DNA of 49,186 nt from contig DIWU01000025.1 of the NCBI GenBank assembly GCA_002428525.1, positions 1-49,186 on the forward strand, given 5' to 3'. The stretch's first letter is position 1, and every line of letters begins with the position of its first letter. Origin of the DNA: a bacterium UBP14_UBA6098 (lineage in GTDB: Bacteria > UBP14 > UBA6098). Below are positions 26,101 to 33,425 of this stretch, piece after piece. The position numbers were made by a program, and so were the translations under genes. Below the pieces are notes generated by a model. The model worked only from the letters and a program-made list of their open reading frames with translations. It ran no database searches and was not told where the DNA came from.

Positions 26101-28777
26101 TCGTCACGCAGGAGCTGTAAATTATCTTGATTCTACCGCCGCCGCCGCCGGCACCGCCCGCGGCCCAGTCGTGACAGGCACCGTTCGAGGGGCTGGGAGT
26201 TCCACCGGCCCCACCGGAGCCGCCTTTGGCCTGAATCGAGCCGGTTAGGCTCATAACCCCACCGGCCATGAGTGAGATGCCTCCCCCCGATCCGCCGCCG
26301 GCGCCGCCGGCCGCTCCACCGGAGGCATCGAAGGTTTCATATGCATCGAAGCAACATCCGTTGTATCCGTCAGTGCTACAGTTGTAGTCGTTGTTGGTGG
26401 ATTCGCCCGCACCGATTCCGCCGGCGCCGCCGGCGGTGCCATTGGCGAGTAGTTGCCCCGACGAACCGAGAGTGAGATTTCCGTAGGCGAGAAGGCCAAT
26501 CTTTCCGCCGCCGGATCCGCCGGAACCGCCGGTTCCGCCGTTCGACCAACCGCCGCCGCCGCCACCGGCTCCGCCGCCGCCCGATCCCCAAGTGACATTG
26601 AAGTCGGTGGTATTTCCATAGGTCGAGCCGCTGGAGCCACCGCTTCCCCATGTTCCACCCGATGCGCCGGAGAATCCTGCGCCGGCCGCTCCGACTGCGC
26701 CGTATCCACCGGAGCCGCCATAACCGCCACCACCGCCACCACCGGCTCCGCCGCCACCGCCCTGATGGCCATCATCACCGCCGATGCATATAAATCCGCA
26801 ATCCTGTCTTTCGCAACCGCCGGTGCCACCGGAGTAACCTCCTGAGCCACCACCGGAGCCAGAGCCGGAGGTGCCTCCGGAACCGCCGTAACCGCCATGG
26901 CAGGAACTTTCGCCGCCTTGTGCGAAACCGCCACCCGAACCTCCGCCACCGCCGTTATCGCCGGAGCCGTTCGCGTCGATTATCCCGTTGATGACAATCG
27001 TGTTAGCCTCGATATTGAGGAACTTACATACCGCGGCAACCTTGAGGGTGACACCCGCGTTGACCGTGAAGGTTCCGATATTCGTATGGGTTCCGCCGAG
27101 CGTCGTGTTCGAGCTGATAGTGAGGTTCCCGCCGCCGTAATTGGTTGTCCCGCAACTGATTGCGGTATAATCGACTGTGATATACGGTCGATAGGAAGAA
27201 TAATAGAATCCATACCAATGGCAGTAATAGCTACTCGAACCGTCCGAATCGCGTATTCCGGTGCCGAACCAGCCATAGGCGAGTTGCGCGGCGAGAATCG
27301 TATTCGCGGAGGCATTGAGGGTGTAGCTCTTCCAGCCGGTAGGTTCGGAGGAACTCCATGTTTGGGTCAGAAGAGTCGTCCCACTGGAGCAGGAGGTTCT
27401 GTATGCGGTGCAATCGAAGGTTCGCTGGCTCATCGCGCGAAGCTCCCAGTATGGCCAATTTCGCGAATAGCAGTAGGCGTTCCACGCGATCGAGTTAATA
27501 GTATAGCCAAACGGAATCGCGCCGACATTGAAGAACATCCAACCGTAATTCGTTTCAGCGCCGGTTGCGAGGACTTGATCCCCGCAAACATCGTATCCGC
27601 AATAGCAACCTGTTCCTTCGGAATAGCCGGAGGAAGTGGCGTCCGCGGGGGAGGTGAAGATATAGCAGGTAATAGTCGGGTCGATAACGACCGGAAAGCG
27701 CCTATCCGGCGCGGTAAGCCATTCGAGCGGGACGAGCGTGGTAAGTGTATAGGCATCGCCGTCTTTTTGCAGGCGAAGATCGCCGATAATTTGCTCGCGG
27801 CGAACCGCCTCGGATTCACCCTTGGAATCCGTGACGGATTCTATCCTGTCCTCGAGTTCGCCGATGAGCGGCGGTGGAATCTCGAACAGGGTTTTGCCCT
27901 CGGAGTCCCTAACGACAAGAATCTTGCCGGCCATGGTCGAGGGATCGCGGCGAAGCGAGATATTCCATCCCTCGGGGATTGTGATATGCTGGTCGATAGC
28001 GAGGAATTTTGCGCCTTCCGGTAGATCCCTGCAAAGCTCGGGGAGCCGGTCGAGAACGAGGTCGTGCTCGATGCCGATCTCGCTGACACGGACGACCTCG
28101 CCGCCGAAGCCGTCGATATCGGAGAAGACGATCTCACCGTTTTGGAGCCTCGCCCTTCTCGCCGGTGCGTTAAGTTCGCCGAGGTCGGTGAAATCGGCGG
28201 TCTCGATGCGAAGGCTTTTGAAATAGCTCACCGAGAGCGTGCCCTCGGTTTTATCTATCCTGAAGGAACCCGCGCTTTCTTTCGGGAACCTTGTCTCGAA
28301 GACATTTTTCCCCGAGACGATCTCGGAGCCTTTGTCGTGGAACTCGGCATGTATATCCTGCCATGCGCCGGCCCTGTCGCGATAATGTATAGGCCCGGAG
28401 CTTATAACCGCCGTGAAATCCTCCTCGCCGCGGCGGAAGGTCTTTGTGAAGGCGTTTCGGCGCTCGATGACCTCGTCGTAGGGATTGAACTGCACGAAAA
28501 GACCCTCGCCCCGCCAGTTCTTCGTGGTGCCGTCGGATAGATCTCCCATGACGAACTCAGAGACTGTCATCTCGCCGGTTTCGCCGGATATTGTGAGTAT
28601 CTGCTTTTCGGCTTTCGAGGGATCGAGCACGGCCGGAGGAACAACCACCGATTTGCCCGCGCTGTTAATCTCCTTGGATGTAGGTGCGGCGTCGGTGCAA
28701 CCGCAATCGCCGGCCCATACACCGAGTGCCGACGCCAAGGAAATCACTATGATGAAAAAGCTTTTACAATTGTTCAT
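20192..28777 (-). CDS. Giant exported repeat protein: DNRLRE-like N-terminus, glycine-rich region, InlB-like repeats
   Basis: This protein is about 2861 residues long. After a signal peptide (1-22) comes a domain (about 30-560) with FPVVIDPTIT, seen in cell-wall and RHS-like proteins, but there are no RHS repeats. A glycine-rich part (about 600-922) has long GGGGSGGG-like loops between short beta strands, probably a beta-helix. Two near-identical repeats of about 165 residues follow (about 1007-1336). Further InlB-type beta-grasp repeats come next, including ten tandem copies of about 79 residues with GW-x-GTGS-x-P and a final W-x-W (about 1586-2377). The C-terminus (2712-2861) resembles that of the subtilase at 1961. 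A surface fibre or adhesin is likely. The start was moved in from 28837 because the promoter lies around that point; 28777 begins a good signal peptide after GGCGGGG, and 28789 is an alternative. Confidence 0.87.
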   Translation of the reverse strand: MNNCKSFFIIVISLASALGVWAGDCGCTDAAPTSKEINSAGKSVVVPPAVLDPSKAEKQILTISGETGEMTVSEFVMGDLSDGTTKNWRGEGLFVQFNPYDEVIERRNAFTKTFRRGEEDFTAVISSGPIHYRDRAGAWQDIHAEFHDKGSEIVSGKNVFETRFPKESAGSFRIDKTEGTLSVSYFKSLRIETADFTDLGELNAPARRARLQNGEIVFSDIDGFGGEVVRVSEIGIEHDLVLDRLPELCRDLPEGAKFLAIDQHITIPEGWNISLRRDPSTMAGKILVVRDSEGKTLFEIPPPLIGELEDRIESVTDSKGESEAVRREQIIGDLRLQKDGDAYTLTTLVPLEWLTAPDRRFPVVIDPTITCYIFTSPADATSSGYSEGTGCYCGYDVCGDQVLATGAETNYGWMFFNVGAIPFGYTINSIAWNAYCYSRNWPYWELRAMSQRTFDCTAYRTSCSSGTTLLTQTWSSSEPTGWKSYTLNASANTILAAQLAYGWFGTGIRDSDGSSSYYCHWYGFYYSSYRPYITVDYTAISCGTTNYGGGNLTISSNTTLGGTHTNIGTFTVNAGVTLKVAAVCKFLNIEANTIVINGIIDANGSGDNGGGGGSGGGFAQGGESSCHGGYGGSGGTSGSGSGGGSGGYSGGTGGCERQDCGFICIGGDDGHQGGGGGAGGGGGGGYGGSGGYGAVGAAGAGFSGASGGTWGSGGSSGSTYGNTTDFNVTWGSGGGGAGGGGGGWSNGGTGGSGGSGGGKIGLLAYGNLTLGSSGQLLANGTAGGAGGIGAGESTNNDYNCSTDGYNGCCFDAYETFDASGGAAGGAGGGSGGGISLMAGGVMSLTGSIQAKGGSGGAGGTPSPSNGACHDWAAGGAGGGGGRIKIIYSSCVTNNLAATIDRNGGSGGTGYVSGSSGSSGSYNTMPLPVTTVTSNPAGRQIIVDGVTYTAPAQFCWLPGTNHSIGTTSPQTSGMNRYTWSSWSDGGAMSHNIVSPYTGTATYTAYFNLEYLIVFEAITSLGTALSSSNYATVTVDGSGHTIWDGSRYSVWVAGGSSHSYSYSTVSSASSSTHRWFCPSPPSGTVSSPDTIRGYYSEQWWFDINENGRSSPCASLEGWYDLGSVTYGCVSDSIVVVGSTRYIFDHWDVDATGTSSSRSSNVTMTAARVARANWRSDYAVTFRAVTTTSGTALSSGNYATVIIDGTPHQIWDGHDYTVYFATGTSHSYSYSWTSSASGSSHRWFCSAPPSGTVTSAATITGNYQEQWWFDIDEGGRSAPCVGREGWYNHGATTTACVTDSIIVAGDTRYIFNSWTGDATGTSSSASNPVTMNAARTAVATWRTEYRLILAYADCGSAIPTQTGAGWYPAGSNPPITTQDPIFDGMMRRYDFVEWTGGTFANPFLSATTILMDAPRTATAYYQLAEVTIVIRTDGTADSVIVDGIRYLSPHTVVWLTGSSHTISTDSIQYDGIDTRYVFAGWADGVSARTRTIAPVSDSTFTANFNTQYYLDVQNGGHGFVTGTGWFYAGSTPSFSSTTEADITARDRWVFNRWIGTGAISYSGTDNPGYCTMNSPITETAVWLRQFKVNIDDGGYGVATPAAGSYWAYQESLFTARITSPDTFGHAYCTGWIGTGSVPATGTDTIVTWSVTDSGTVKWQWSPQLTLTVISEYPGVVPSGTTYYDPGTHITATCPGETLDIAPGHRAIRLGWTATGSAPASGSGGTVDFDITTNTTITWRWRTEYKLTIINPGDHDSPVPTAGEYWCVRDTTIMAWVTSPDGSWYCLGYHGTGSVPPYSPSTYAYFTMTMPSTLTWDWDDLTAVVSLTITSVSDSTWPPRGTYWYRMGSTVVCSTLSDTVFYPFSTDMRYVNLGWTGTGSVPATGSTGHVTFLISTFSTLNWLWQQQVKVTIESEGGYGSPVPVAGEHWFDIGDTVSFSVTSPDGDFWCVGWEGTGSIPSGILDSFVAVLDAPGTLRWLWSDEISRLVVHSDWGTPHPPADTTNFLTGTAVTCTVNAVVPSGPGRRMVCTGWNAIGTGIPPVGYTNTLTWNINGFTELFWLFKQQMSVVVTSAHGSPVPPVGTTWFDSSSTIDASVASPVGDWYCIGWNGTGSAPSGFGTAFSFELEDPATIDWIWERATAGVCTLVVYSPYGHPLPSGTLVVPIGTFIRATVEDSVFDFGWQRCTGWSGTGSVPAIGDSNAVSFTITTNSELTWMWNGQTRWPLTVVSAGGLGDPEPTVGLHWVPDDTVITFHVTSPWSSNICTGWEGAGSVPAVGYDTTFTATIEMPSRVTWLWSPTADVVTLTVVSDFGSPVPHRGVTYHPIGRRISAFVEDTIFASLGIRRLCAGWRGTGSAPATGDSAHFEFTINENTTINWRWMNSYLIDLEYRGCGTGVPTQVGEGWYIQGETAEIESDSIVDVGGGTYYIFIRWEDGPPLPDSFSTSFMVDSTYKVTAVYLRGAMINIMKNPPHTEGYIEIDGIRHAGVDELILWWVFGSSHTISVSDPDTTPTTRHIFNRWSDSGARTHLVGPVAGNMTLIAHYNRRFLIRLEKRPLENVYGRLGFGHMPPVGYYAENWFNEGDTTYIAVSDTDFTPSGNDRYIFDEWSDGGGRVNLIHITEPETLLAQYKTYRKLLLRKNPDQSYGSITVGDTTCIRCSGINRWIENGTATWVSVSPIDVNDANDTVFYFNNFSDGGAVGHTTAAITAPTVLVADYNPVEVNLAICLDADYIDFDTVTFCEVLVTDSSQMIRVSNCGDIAATWGLYISFPGIAWTPGVAPALNKYVVRTVFNNEVVAPPIAFDPIQDYVRSSILWSSPTTYGPGGWNVAPEVEQSMWVQFLSPLNSTYFSNQRIVLTIRAKVYIP
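24768..25756 (-). repeat. Tandem duplication of about 165 codons inside the giant gene
   Basis: Two adjacent copies, about 25756-25262 and 25261-24768, encode matching blocks. Shared landmarks in order are GTALSS-NYATV, WDG, SHSYSYS, HRWFC, PPSGTV, EQWWFDI, EGWY and DATGTSSS. The similarity is much higher than between the other repeats of the protein, which points to a more recent duplication. Confidence 0.75.
26010..26978 (-). repeat. Glycine-rich low-complexity stretch
   Basis: This stretch encodes runs of Gly with Ser, Ala, Asn and Tyr. Short ordinary strands such as GKIGLLAYGNLTL and GRIKIIYSS, and scattered Cys residues, interrupt it. The DNA is full of GGC/GGT-type codons and looks repetitive, but the reading frame stays open throughout. 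The strand-loop rhythm fits glycine-rich loops on a beta-helix rather than pure disorder. Confidence 0.7.
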
Positions 28778-28821
28778 ATGCCCCGCCATCGTAAGGTTTT
28801 TTGAAACCATCCTTTTTGTTA

Positions 28822-28850
28822 AATATATAATACTCAATTGTATAAATCAA
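28822..28850 (-). promoter_or_regulatory. Predicted promoter of the giant gene
   Basis: On the minus strand TTGATT (28845-28850) is followed after 17 bases by TATATT (28822-28827). Transcription would begin near 28815, downstream of the longest possible start codon at 28837. This is the main reason for choosing an inner start. Confidence 0.6.
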
Positions 28851-28926
28851 GTTTTAACTTAATCAGATTTTTCTTATCAAGGCTTCGAGGTTTTCGCGGA
28901 AAAATTTGATTAATTAAGTGTTCGGC

Positions 28927-28951
28927 AAAAAAAGGCGCGAAAATTCGCGCC
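28927..28951 (-). terminator. Terminator of the VWA stalk protein gene
   Basis: On the minus strand GGCGCGAA (28944-28951) pairs with TTCGCGCC (28934-28941) across two bases, followed by seven T residues (28927-28933). It begins 24 bases after the stop codon. Confidence 0.9.
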
Positions 28952-28975
28952 CTTTAGTGTTCGATTTTAAATCCC

Positions 28976-31900
28976 TTAGCGAACTAAGAGAACCGTGCCG
29001 CTACAAACTATCTCGCCATCGTGCTCGATTGTGAACATATATAGCCCCGGAGTCGCCAGTTCACCCGCGTCGGTTCGACCGTCCCATTGGACTGCACCGG
29101 GAGGCGATTGCCAAACCAACTCGTTGCGGAGGCTGAAAACACGGATGATACCTTGCCCGAGCGCCAAGAACGGATAGGTGAACATTACAATTTCGTTGAC
29201 ACCGTCGCCATTGGCACTGAAGGGGTTCGGGTAGTAATTGCATGTCGTCACCGAGGGTAAAAAGCACCAGCGCAGAGGCTCCATGAAGTTGCGATCGCCA
29301 TAATGCGGCAGGATGTCCGAGGAGACGAGTTGAATACAAATACTGTCGTTGTTCGGCCAGACGATGCCCTCGGCCTCCGGGCGGAAGCGGAACATCTCGC
29401 CGGAGGCGTCGTAGCTCATACCGGGGTCGCCCCAAACAAAGGTGTCCACATCGTTGAGGATCAACTCGAGCGTGGTTGGATCGACCTCGCGGTGAACATC
29501 GCGAAGTCCGACCGTTATATCGTGGGATAGATCGAGAACAACCGCACCCTGCGGGGGATCGGGCGTTCCCGGAACCGGCGGCGTCAGATCGACGAAGAAG
29601 CGCCAATCTATGGGCGTCGCGGCATCGCCGGTCATATCGAGGGCCTGTTTGAGGCTACACGCCACCCAACTGCCGTCTGTGAAGAACTCTGAAGCGGTCG
29701 GATTGAAGGTCAGGGTATCGTCGCTGAAGGTCAGACTGCCGTCGCCGACAGTGTGGTCGATTCCATTGACATTGAAAACGATAGTCGCGGGATCGACGCC
29801 CTGCACAGAATCGACTATCGTCATAACGATTGTCTGATCTTCGTTCGTCGAGACCTCGGAGGGTTTGGGATAGACGATCTCGGGGATAGGCCCGCGGATT
29901 ATATGGATCGTGTAATCGTCGGACCAACAGCATGAGCGGTCGCTTTCGAAGCCGCCGTCATAATCATTGTCACAGGCATAAACACGGAAGACGAACTCGC
30001 TCGCTTCGTGCAGGCCGTCGATCTGGAGGTCGGTTTTAAATGTATCCCCCGCGGCGACGGACATGGCGACCGAGCCCGCGATGTCGATATCAAGCTCGCC
30101 GTCGATATCCCATACCAATAGGACTCCCTGCGGATCGCCCGGATCGAAGGGGTCGTAAACCCCCGAATGGTCATCGACGATCAGCATCGAGATAAAGAAG
30201 CTATTCCCCTCGACAACTGCCTGCGGCCCGATGAAGCTAAATTCGGGGCACATCGTGTCGTCGTCCACAACCGCAAAACACCATTCGACGGGCGTGATCG
30301 CGTTCGGGCCTTCGTCGATATCTGTGTAATCGGGGCTATCCATTCCACGAATAACCGCTACGCAGATAGTATCGAAGAAACTATTTACAATCGGCGGATC
30401 GGCCAAGGTCGGATCGAAGCGGAAATTCAGGCCATCCCATGTGACCCCCGGCGAGTAGATATCCAAAACATGGATATCCAGCGGGAAAACGCTTCTTCCG
30501 GCGATATTCGAATAGGCGAAAAGAACTGATTCTTCATTAAGGCCGGAGAAATTGTCCTTAATTTGGAAACCAACGGGCAAATATGGGTCTTCGGTGTGAG
30601 AATTCGGCGAAGGGAGTAGGTTCGAGACAACCGGCGGCTCCATATCCGCGCCCCATATCCAGCGAATCGGCCCGACCCACGGCAGATTGCCTTGGCTGTC
30701 CATAACCCTCGCGAGAACGACATCGACCATCTGGTTGTTCGTCCATGCGGTCAGGGGGGTGAAGGTCAAATAGGGCGAAACGTAGGAAAGCTCGGGGTCT
30801 GTGATGGTGAACATCGAACCCTCAACGACAAGTTGAATCGAGTTTTCATCGACCGAATCCTCCATCTCGATCTCTGAAAGGTCGAAAATAATCTTTTGGA
30901 AGGGGACATTCGAGATCGGGAAAACATGGCCGGAAACAGAGTCCGGATGGGGCATAACAATCGCTGAACGCGGGCTACACGGTGCGAAATAATCGAATTC
31001 GCCGTCATCCTCGAGATCGAACTCGGGCATGAAGGACTCGATCTCGATATGCCTCATATTGCATGAAGCGACCGGGTGGCTTGTGCTCCAGCGGACATAG
31101 TAGCCGCCGCTAATATTCTCGACGATTTGCGTTAAGATTGTGTCGAAATCGACACTGACCTCGTAGAATGCGCCGCCGGTTTCGACAGTGATGCTACCCG
31201 GGCCGTAATATACGCCCTCGTAGGGCCTCGTCGGGTCGGTGTATCGAGTGTCGAGGATGACGAAGGCTATGGCATCATAGGCCATAATCGCGCTGTAAAG
31301 GTCGGCGTAAACATAGCTCGAATATGTGGTTCCGTCGCCGAGATAATGGTAGGGGGCATCCGAGACCATACATATGACGATACGAGCGCCGGGGCGGAAA
31401 TGCATTCGCTCGAGTGCGAGAATCATGCCGTCGAAGGCAACCTCCGGGCCGTCGCCACCTCCTCCCGAACTGAGCGCGTCCATCCATGTTTGGAATTCAT
31501 CGGCGTCGCCGGTAAGGTCGTAGCCATAGGGGAAGCTGACATGATCCGCGAAAAGCACCAGCCCGAGGCGGTAGTCGATTCCGGAAACCGCAAGCGACTC
31601 TGCAAAGGCGGCGCAACGATCTGCAACTTCGCTAATTAAACTATACATCGAGCCGGTTGTGTCGATAACCCAGACAATATCAGCCGCTCCGCCGCTTCCG
31701 AGGCTGTTGACAATTAGCGGATATTGCTCGAGACCGTTTTCCCAAACTCGGAAATTGTTCTCGTTAAGACCCTCGATGAGGCGGTCGTCCTCGTCCTGAA
31801 CCGCGCAATAGGCGCTGATGAAGGGGAAATTGGCCGGATTCACGGACTCGACAGTCAAGGTCATGTCCCCCGGAGGCGGAATCACGATGCTGAATGTCCA

Positions 31901-32851
31901 GCAGAACTCGGTTCGGTTCGGCCCGCAATCGCCGTGGACTATATCCGCGCCTCCGATACAGATATTGACCGTTTCGTGGAGGCTGAAGGAGATTCCGCAA
32001 TAGCTGGCATACCAGAAAAGCGTGTCGTTTCTAAAGCGCACCGAGGAATGCCCCCAGTGGAAGGTATCGCTATTTACGATATAATAAAGCGAGAGCGTGT
32101 CATAGTCGGTGAGTTCGTCTTCAACGCGCGCCCAAACGACCGGAGAGAACATACGTGTAGTTCCCCCCGGGGGCGGCAGAAAGTCGTTGAAAACCGGACC
32201 GGTTGTATCTACGAAGAATGTGCAGTCGAAGGGCGGCGCGACGATATGGTTCCCGAGGGTGTCGGCCAGATCGAGAAGTGCAACTCGCAGAAGTCCTTCG
32301 GGGAGGCCGCCCGCGGGTGTCCAAACGATCATGGAATCGCCCTCGAGAATTAATTCCGGCGAGGAGATCGTGTAGGTCGTCGTCCCGACCACCAGTTCGA
32401 TGCTGAATGAATCGATCCCGCTGGGGTCATCGACCGCGACACGAATCGAGCTGTCGCCGCAGGCCGTTGTCTCGCGGCAAGCGGGCCACATCAGCGCCGC
32501 TGTAGGGGGGTCGCTTTCCGAGACGACAAAAAGCCCGTCGATCAGGGTGTCGGAATAGCCGCCGGGGTTTGTCACAATAACATCGTGGTAACCCAGCGGC
32601 GCGGCACCCGTGACGATCACCGAGGCACGGGCATAAACCGCACTAAGGCGCAATGTGCCCGTGACAGTTATTCCGGGGCCGAAATCGCTCGTGATTCCGG
32701 TGGCGAATCCCGAGCCATAGATATTAATATCTAAAGTCGAACCCATGCCGACTGTATCGGGGTCGATTGATGAGAGAACGGGCGTTTGCGCCGATATGAG
32801 TGTAACGAAACTTAAGACAATAAAAGCAAAAATCGCTATCTTATTGTTCAT
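28976..32851 (-). CDS. Exported VWA stalk protein with IPT/TIG and Ig-like domains and Cys-clamped C-terminal domain
   Basis: This 1291-residue protein has a signal peptide (1-21), an IPT/TIG domain (about 22-112), two Ig-like domains, a VWA domain (about 393-590) with the MIDAS start DTTGSM, and roughly five further Ig-like repeats. The end is a FlgD-like domain: TCNYYPNPFSANGDG starts it, WDGRTDAG and PGLYMFTI are inside, and CSGTVLLVR is the C-terminus. Cys1204 and Cys1283 flank the domain and could form a disulfide. The protein is probably exported and held at the cell surface, with the VWA head for adhesion. The ATG at 32851 has GGAGG seven bases upstream; the longer frame is rejected because it begins before the predicted transcript start region and lacks a ribosome site. 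Confidence 0.88.
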   Translation of the reverse strand: MNNKIAIFAFIVLSFVTLISAQTPVLSSIDPDTVGMGSTLDINIYGSGFATGITSDFGPGITVTGTLRLSAVYARASVIVTGAAPLGYHDVIVTNPGGYSDTLIDGLFVVSESDPPTAALMWPACRETTACGDSSIRVAVDDPSGIDSFSIELVVGTTTYTISSPELILEGDSMIVWTPAGGLPEGLLRVALLDLADTLGNHIVAPPFDCTFFVDTTGPVFNDFLPPPGGTTRMFSPVVWARVEDELTDYDTLSLYYIVNSDTFHWGHSSVRFRNDTLFWYASYCGISFSLHETVNICIGGADIVHGDCGPNRTEFCWTFSIVIPPPGDMTLTVESVNPANFPFISAYCAVQDEDDRLIEGLNENNFRVWENGLEQYPLIVNSLGSGGAADIVWVIDTTGSMYSLISEVADRCAAFAESLAVSGIDYRLGLVLFADHVSFPYGYDLTGDADEFQTWMDALSSGGGGDGPEVAFDGMILALERMHFRPGARIVICMVSDAPYHYLGDGTTYSSYVYADLYSAIMAYDAIAFVILDTRYTDPTRPYEGVYYGPGSITVETGGAFYEVSVDFDTILTQIVENISGGYYVRWSTSHPVASCNMRHIEIESFMPEFDLEDDGEFDYFAPCSPRSAIVMPHPDSVSGHVFPISNVPFQKIIFDLSEIEMEDSVDENSIQLVVEGSMFTITDPELSYVSPYLTFTPLTAWTNNQMVDVVLARVMDSQGNLPWVGPIRWIWGADMEPPVVSNLLPSPNSHTEDPYLPVGFQIKDNFSGLNEESVLFAYSNIAGRSVFPLDIHVLDIYSPGVTWDGLNFRFDPTLADPPIVNSFFDTICVAVIRGMDSPDYTDIDEGPNAITPVEWCFAVVDDDTMCPEFSFIGPQAVVEGNSFFISMLIVDDHSGVYDPFDPGDPQGVLLVWDIDGELDIDIAGSVAMSVAAGDTFKTDLQIDGLHEASEFVFRVYACDNDYDGGFESDRSCCWSDDYTIHIIRGPIPEIVYPKPSEVSTNEDQTIVMTIVDSVQGVDPATIVFNVNGIDHTVGDGSLTFSDDTLTFNPTASEFFTDGSWVACSLKQALDMTGDAATPIDWRFFVDLTPPVPGTPDPPQGAVVLDLSHDITVGLRDVHREVDPTTLELILNDVDTFVWGDPGMSYDASGEMFRFRPEAEGIVWPNNDSICIQLVSSDILPHYGDRNFMEPLRWCFLPSVTTCNYYPNPFSANGDGVNEIVMFTYPFLALGQGIIRVFSLRNELVWQSPPGAVQWDGRTDAGELATPGLYMFTIEHDGEIVCSGTVLLVR

Positions 32852-32914
32852 AAAACAACCTCCAAAGGGTAGTAAACGACGGACTTTCACCTTCGTCGTA
32901 TTTTTCATTTATTT

Positions 32915-32943
32915 AATATATTTTCCCGCTTCAGCGAAGTCAA
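32915..32943 (-). promoter_or_regulatory. Strong predicted promoter of the VWA stalk protein gene
   Basis: On the minus strand TTGACT (32938-32943) is followed after 17 bases by TATATT (32915-32920). The leader contains a small hairpin (ACGACG with CGTCGT) before the GGAGG ribosome site. Confidence 0.7.
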
Positions 32944-32976
32944 TGAAATTCACAATTTTATTTTGGTTGGACTGTT

Positions 32977-33411
32977 TTAATCGAGCTTGGGATCGAGTCG
33001 GCGGGATGCAAGGCTGAATATGGATAAGGCCGTTGTAGTTAAATACACTAACGGGCAAATAATGAGCGCAAGGATGAAGAAAAAAGGCTCGTCGCCGCCC
33101 TCCCCCCAGAAATCCCTTCCGAAAACCGATATCAAGAGGGCGTAAACAAGATTATGCATCACTGCAAACACAGGAATCCCAAGTATCGAGGCCCCGTTGA
33201 CGATGAAAAGCGCTCTTGTTTTCTTTGTATCCATGGCTTTGATTGAAAATACGACAAGCAACAAGCCAAGAACAGCGGAAATCATTGTTATTGAGAAAGT
33301 TAGAGGCATACCCACCCTTGAAATCGGCTTTAAAAAGCTCAAAGCGATCCCCATCGTCGAGACGAGTAGGGCGTAAAATAGGCCGTTTCTTATTTGAAGG
33401 GTTGAATTCAT
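32977..33411 (-). CDS. Small four-helix membrane protein, family unknown
   Basis: This 144-residue protein has about four hydrophobic helices (about 10-27, 34-56, 66-94 and 106-134). I do not recognise the family and see no catalytic motif. The ATG at 33411 has GGGAG five bases upstream. A longer frame would run into the upstream Omp85-type gene. It lies 14 bases after that gene's stop and is probably co-transcribed with it and xseB. No terminator was found downstream. Confidence 0.7.
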   Translation of the reverse strand: MNSTLQIRNGLFYALLVSTMGIALSFLKPISRVGMPLTFSITMISAVLGLLLVVFSIKAMDTKKTRALFIVNGASILGIPVFAVMHNLVYALLISVFGRDFWGEGGDEPFFFILALIICPLVYLTTTALSIFSLASRRLDPKLD

Positions 33412-33425
33412 TGTATCTCCCGAGT

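Noticed and set aside
26010..26978. CRISPR-like or tandem DNA repeat array
   Set aside because: The repetition comes from glycine codons in an intact reading frame. There are no constant repeats with spacers of regular length.
20192..28777. Polymorphic RHS/YD-repeat toxin
   Set aside because: The N-terminal domain has the FPVVIDPTIT motif seen in such proteins, but there are no YD repeats, no core RHS domain and no C-terminal toxin.
32977..33411. Toxin-antitoxin member or immunity protein
   Set aside because: The small membrane protein has no recognisable toxin or immunity motif and is placed as the last gene of an xseB-barrel unit, not as a two-gene pair.
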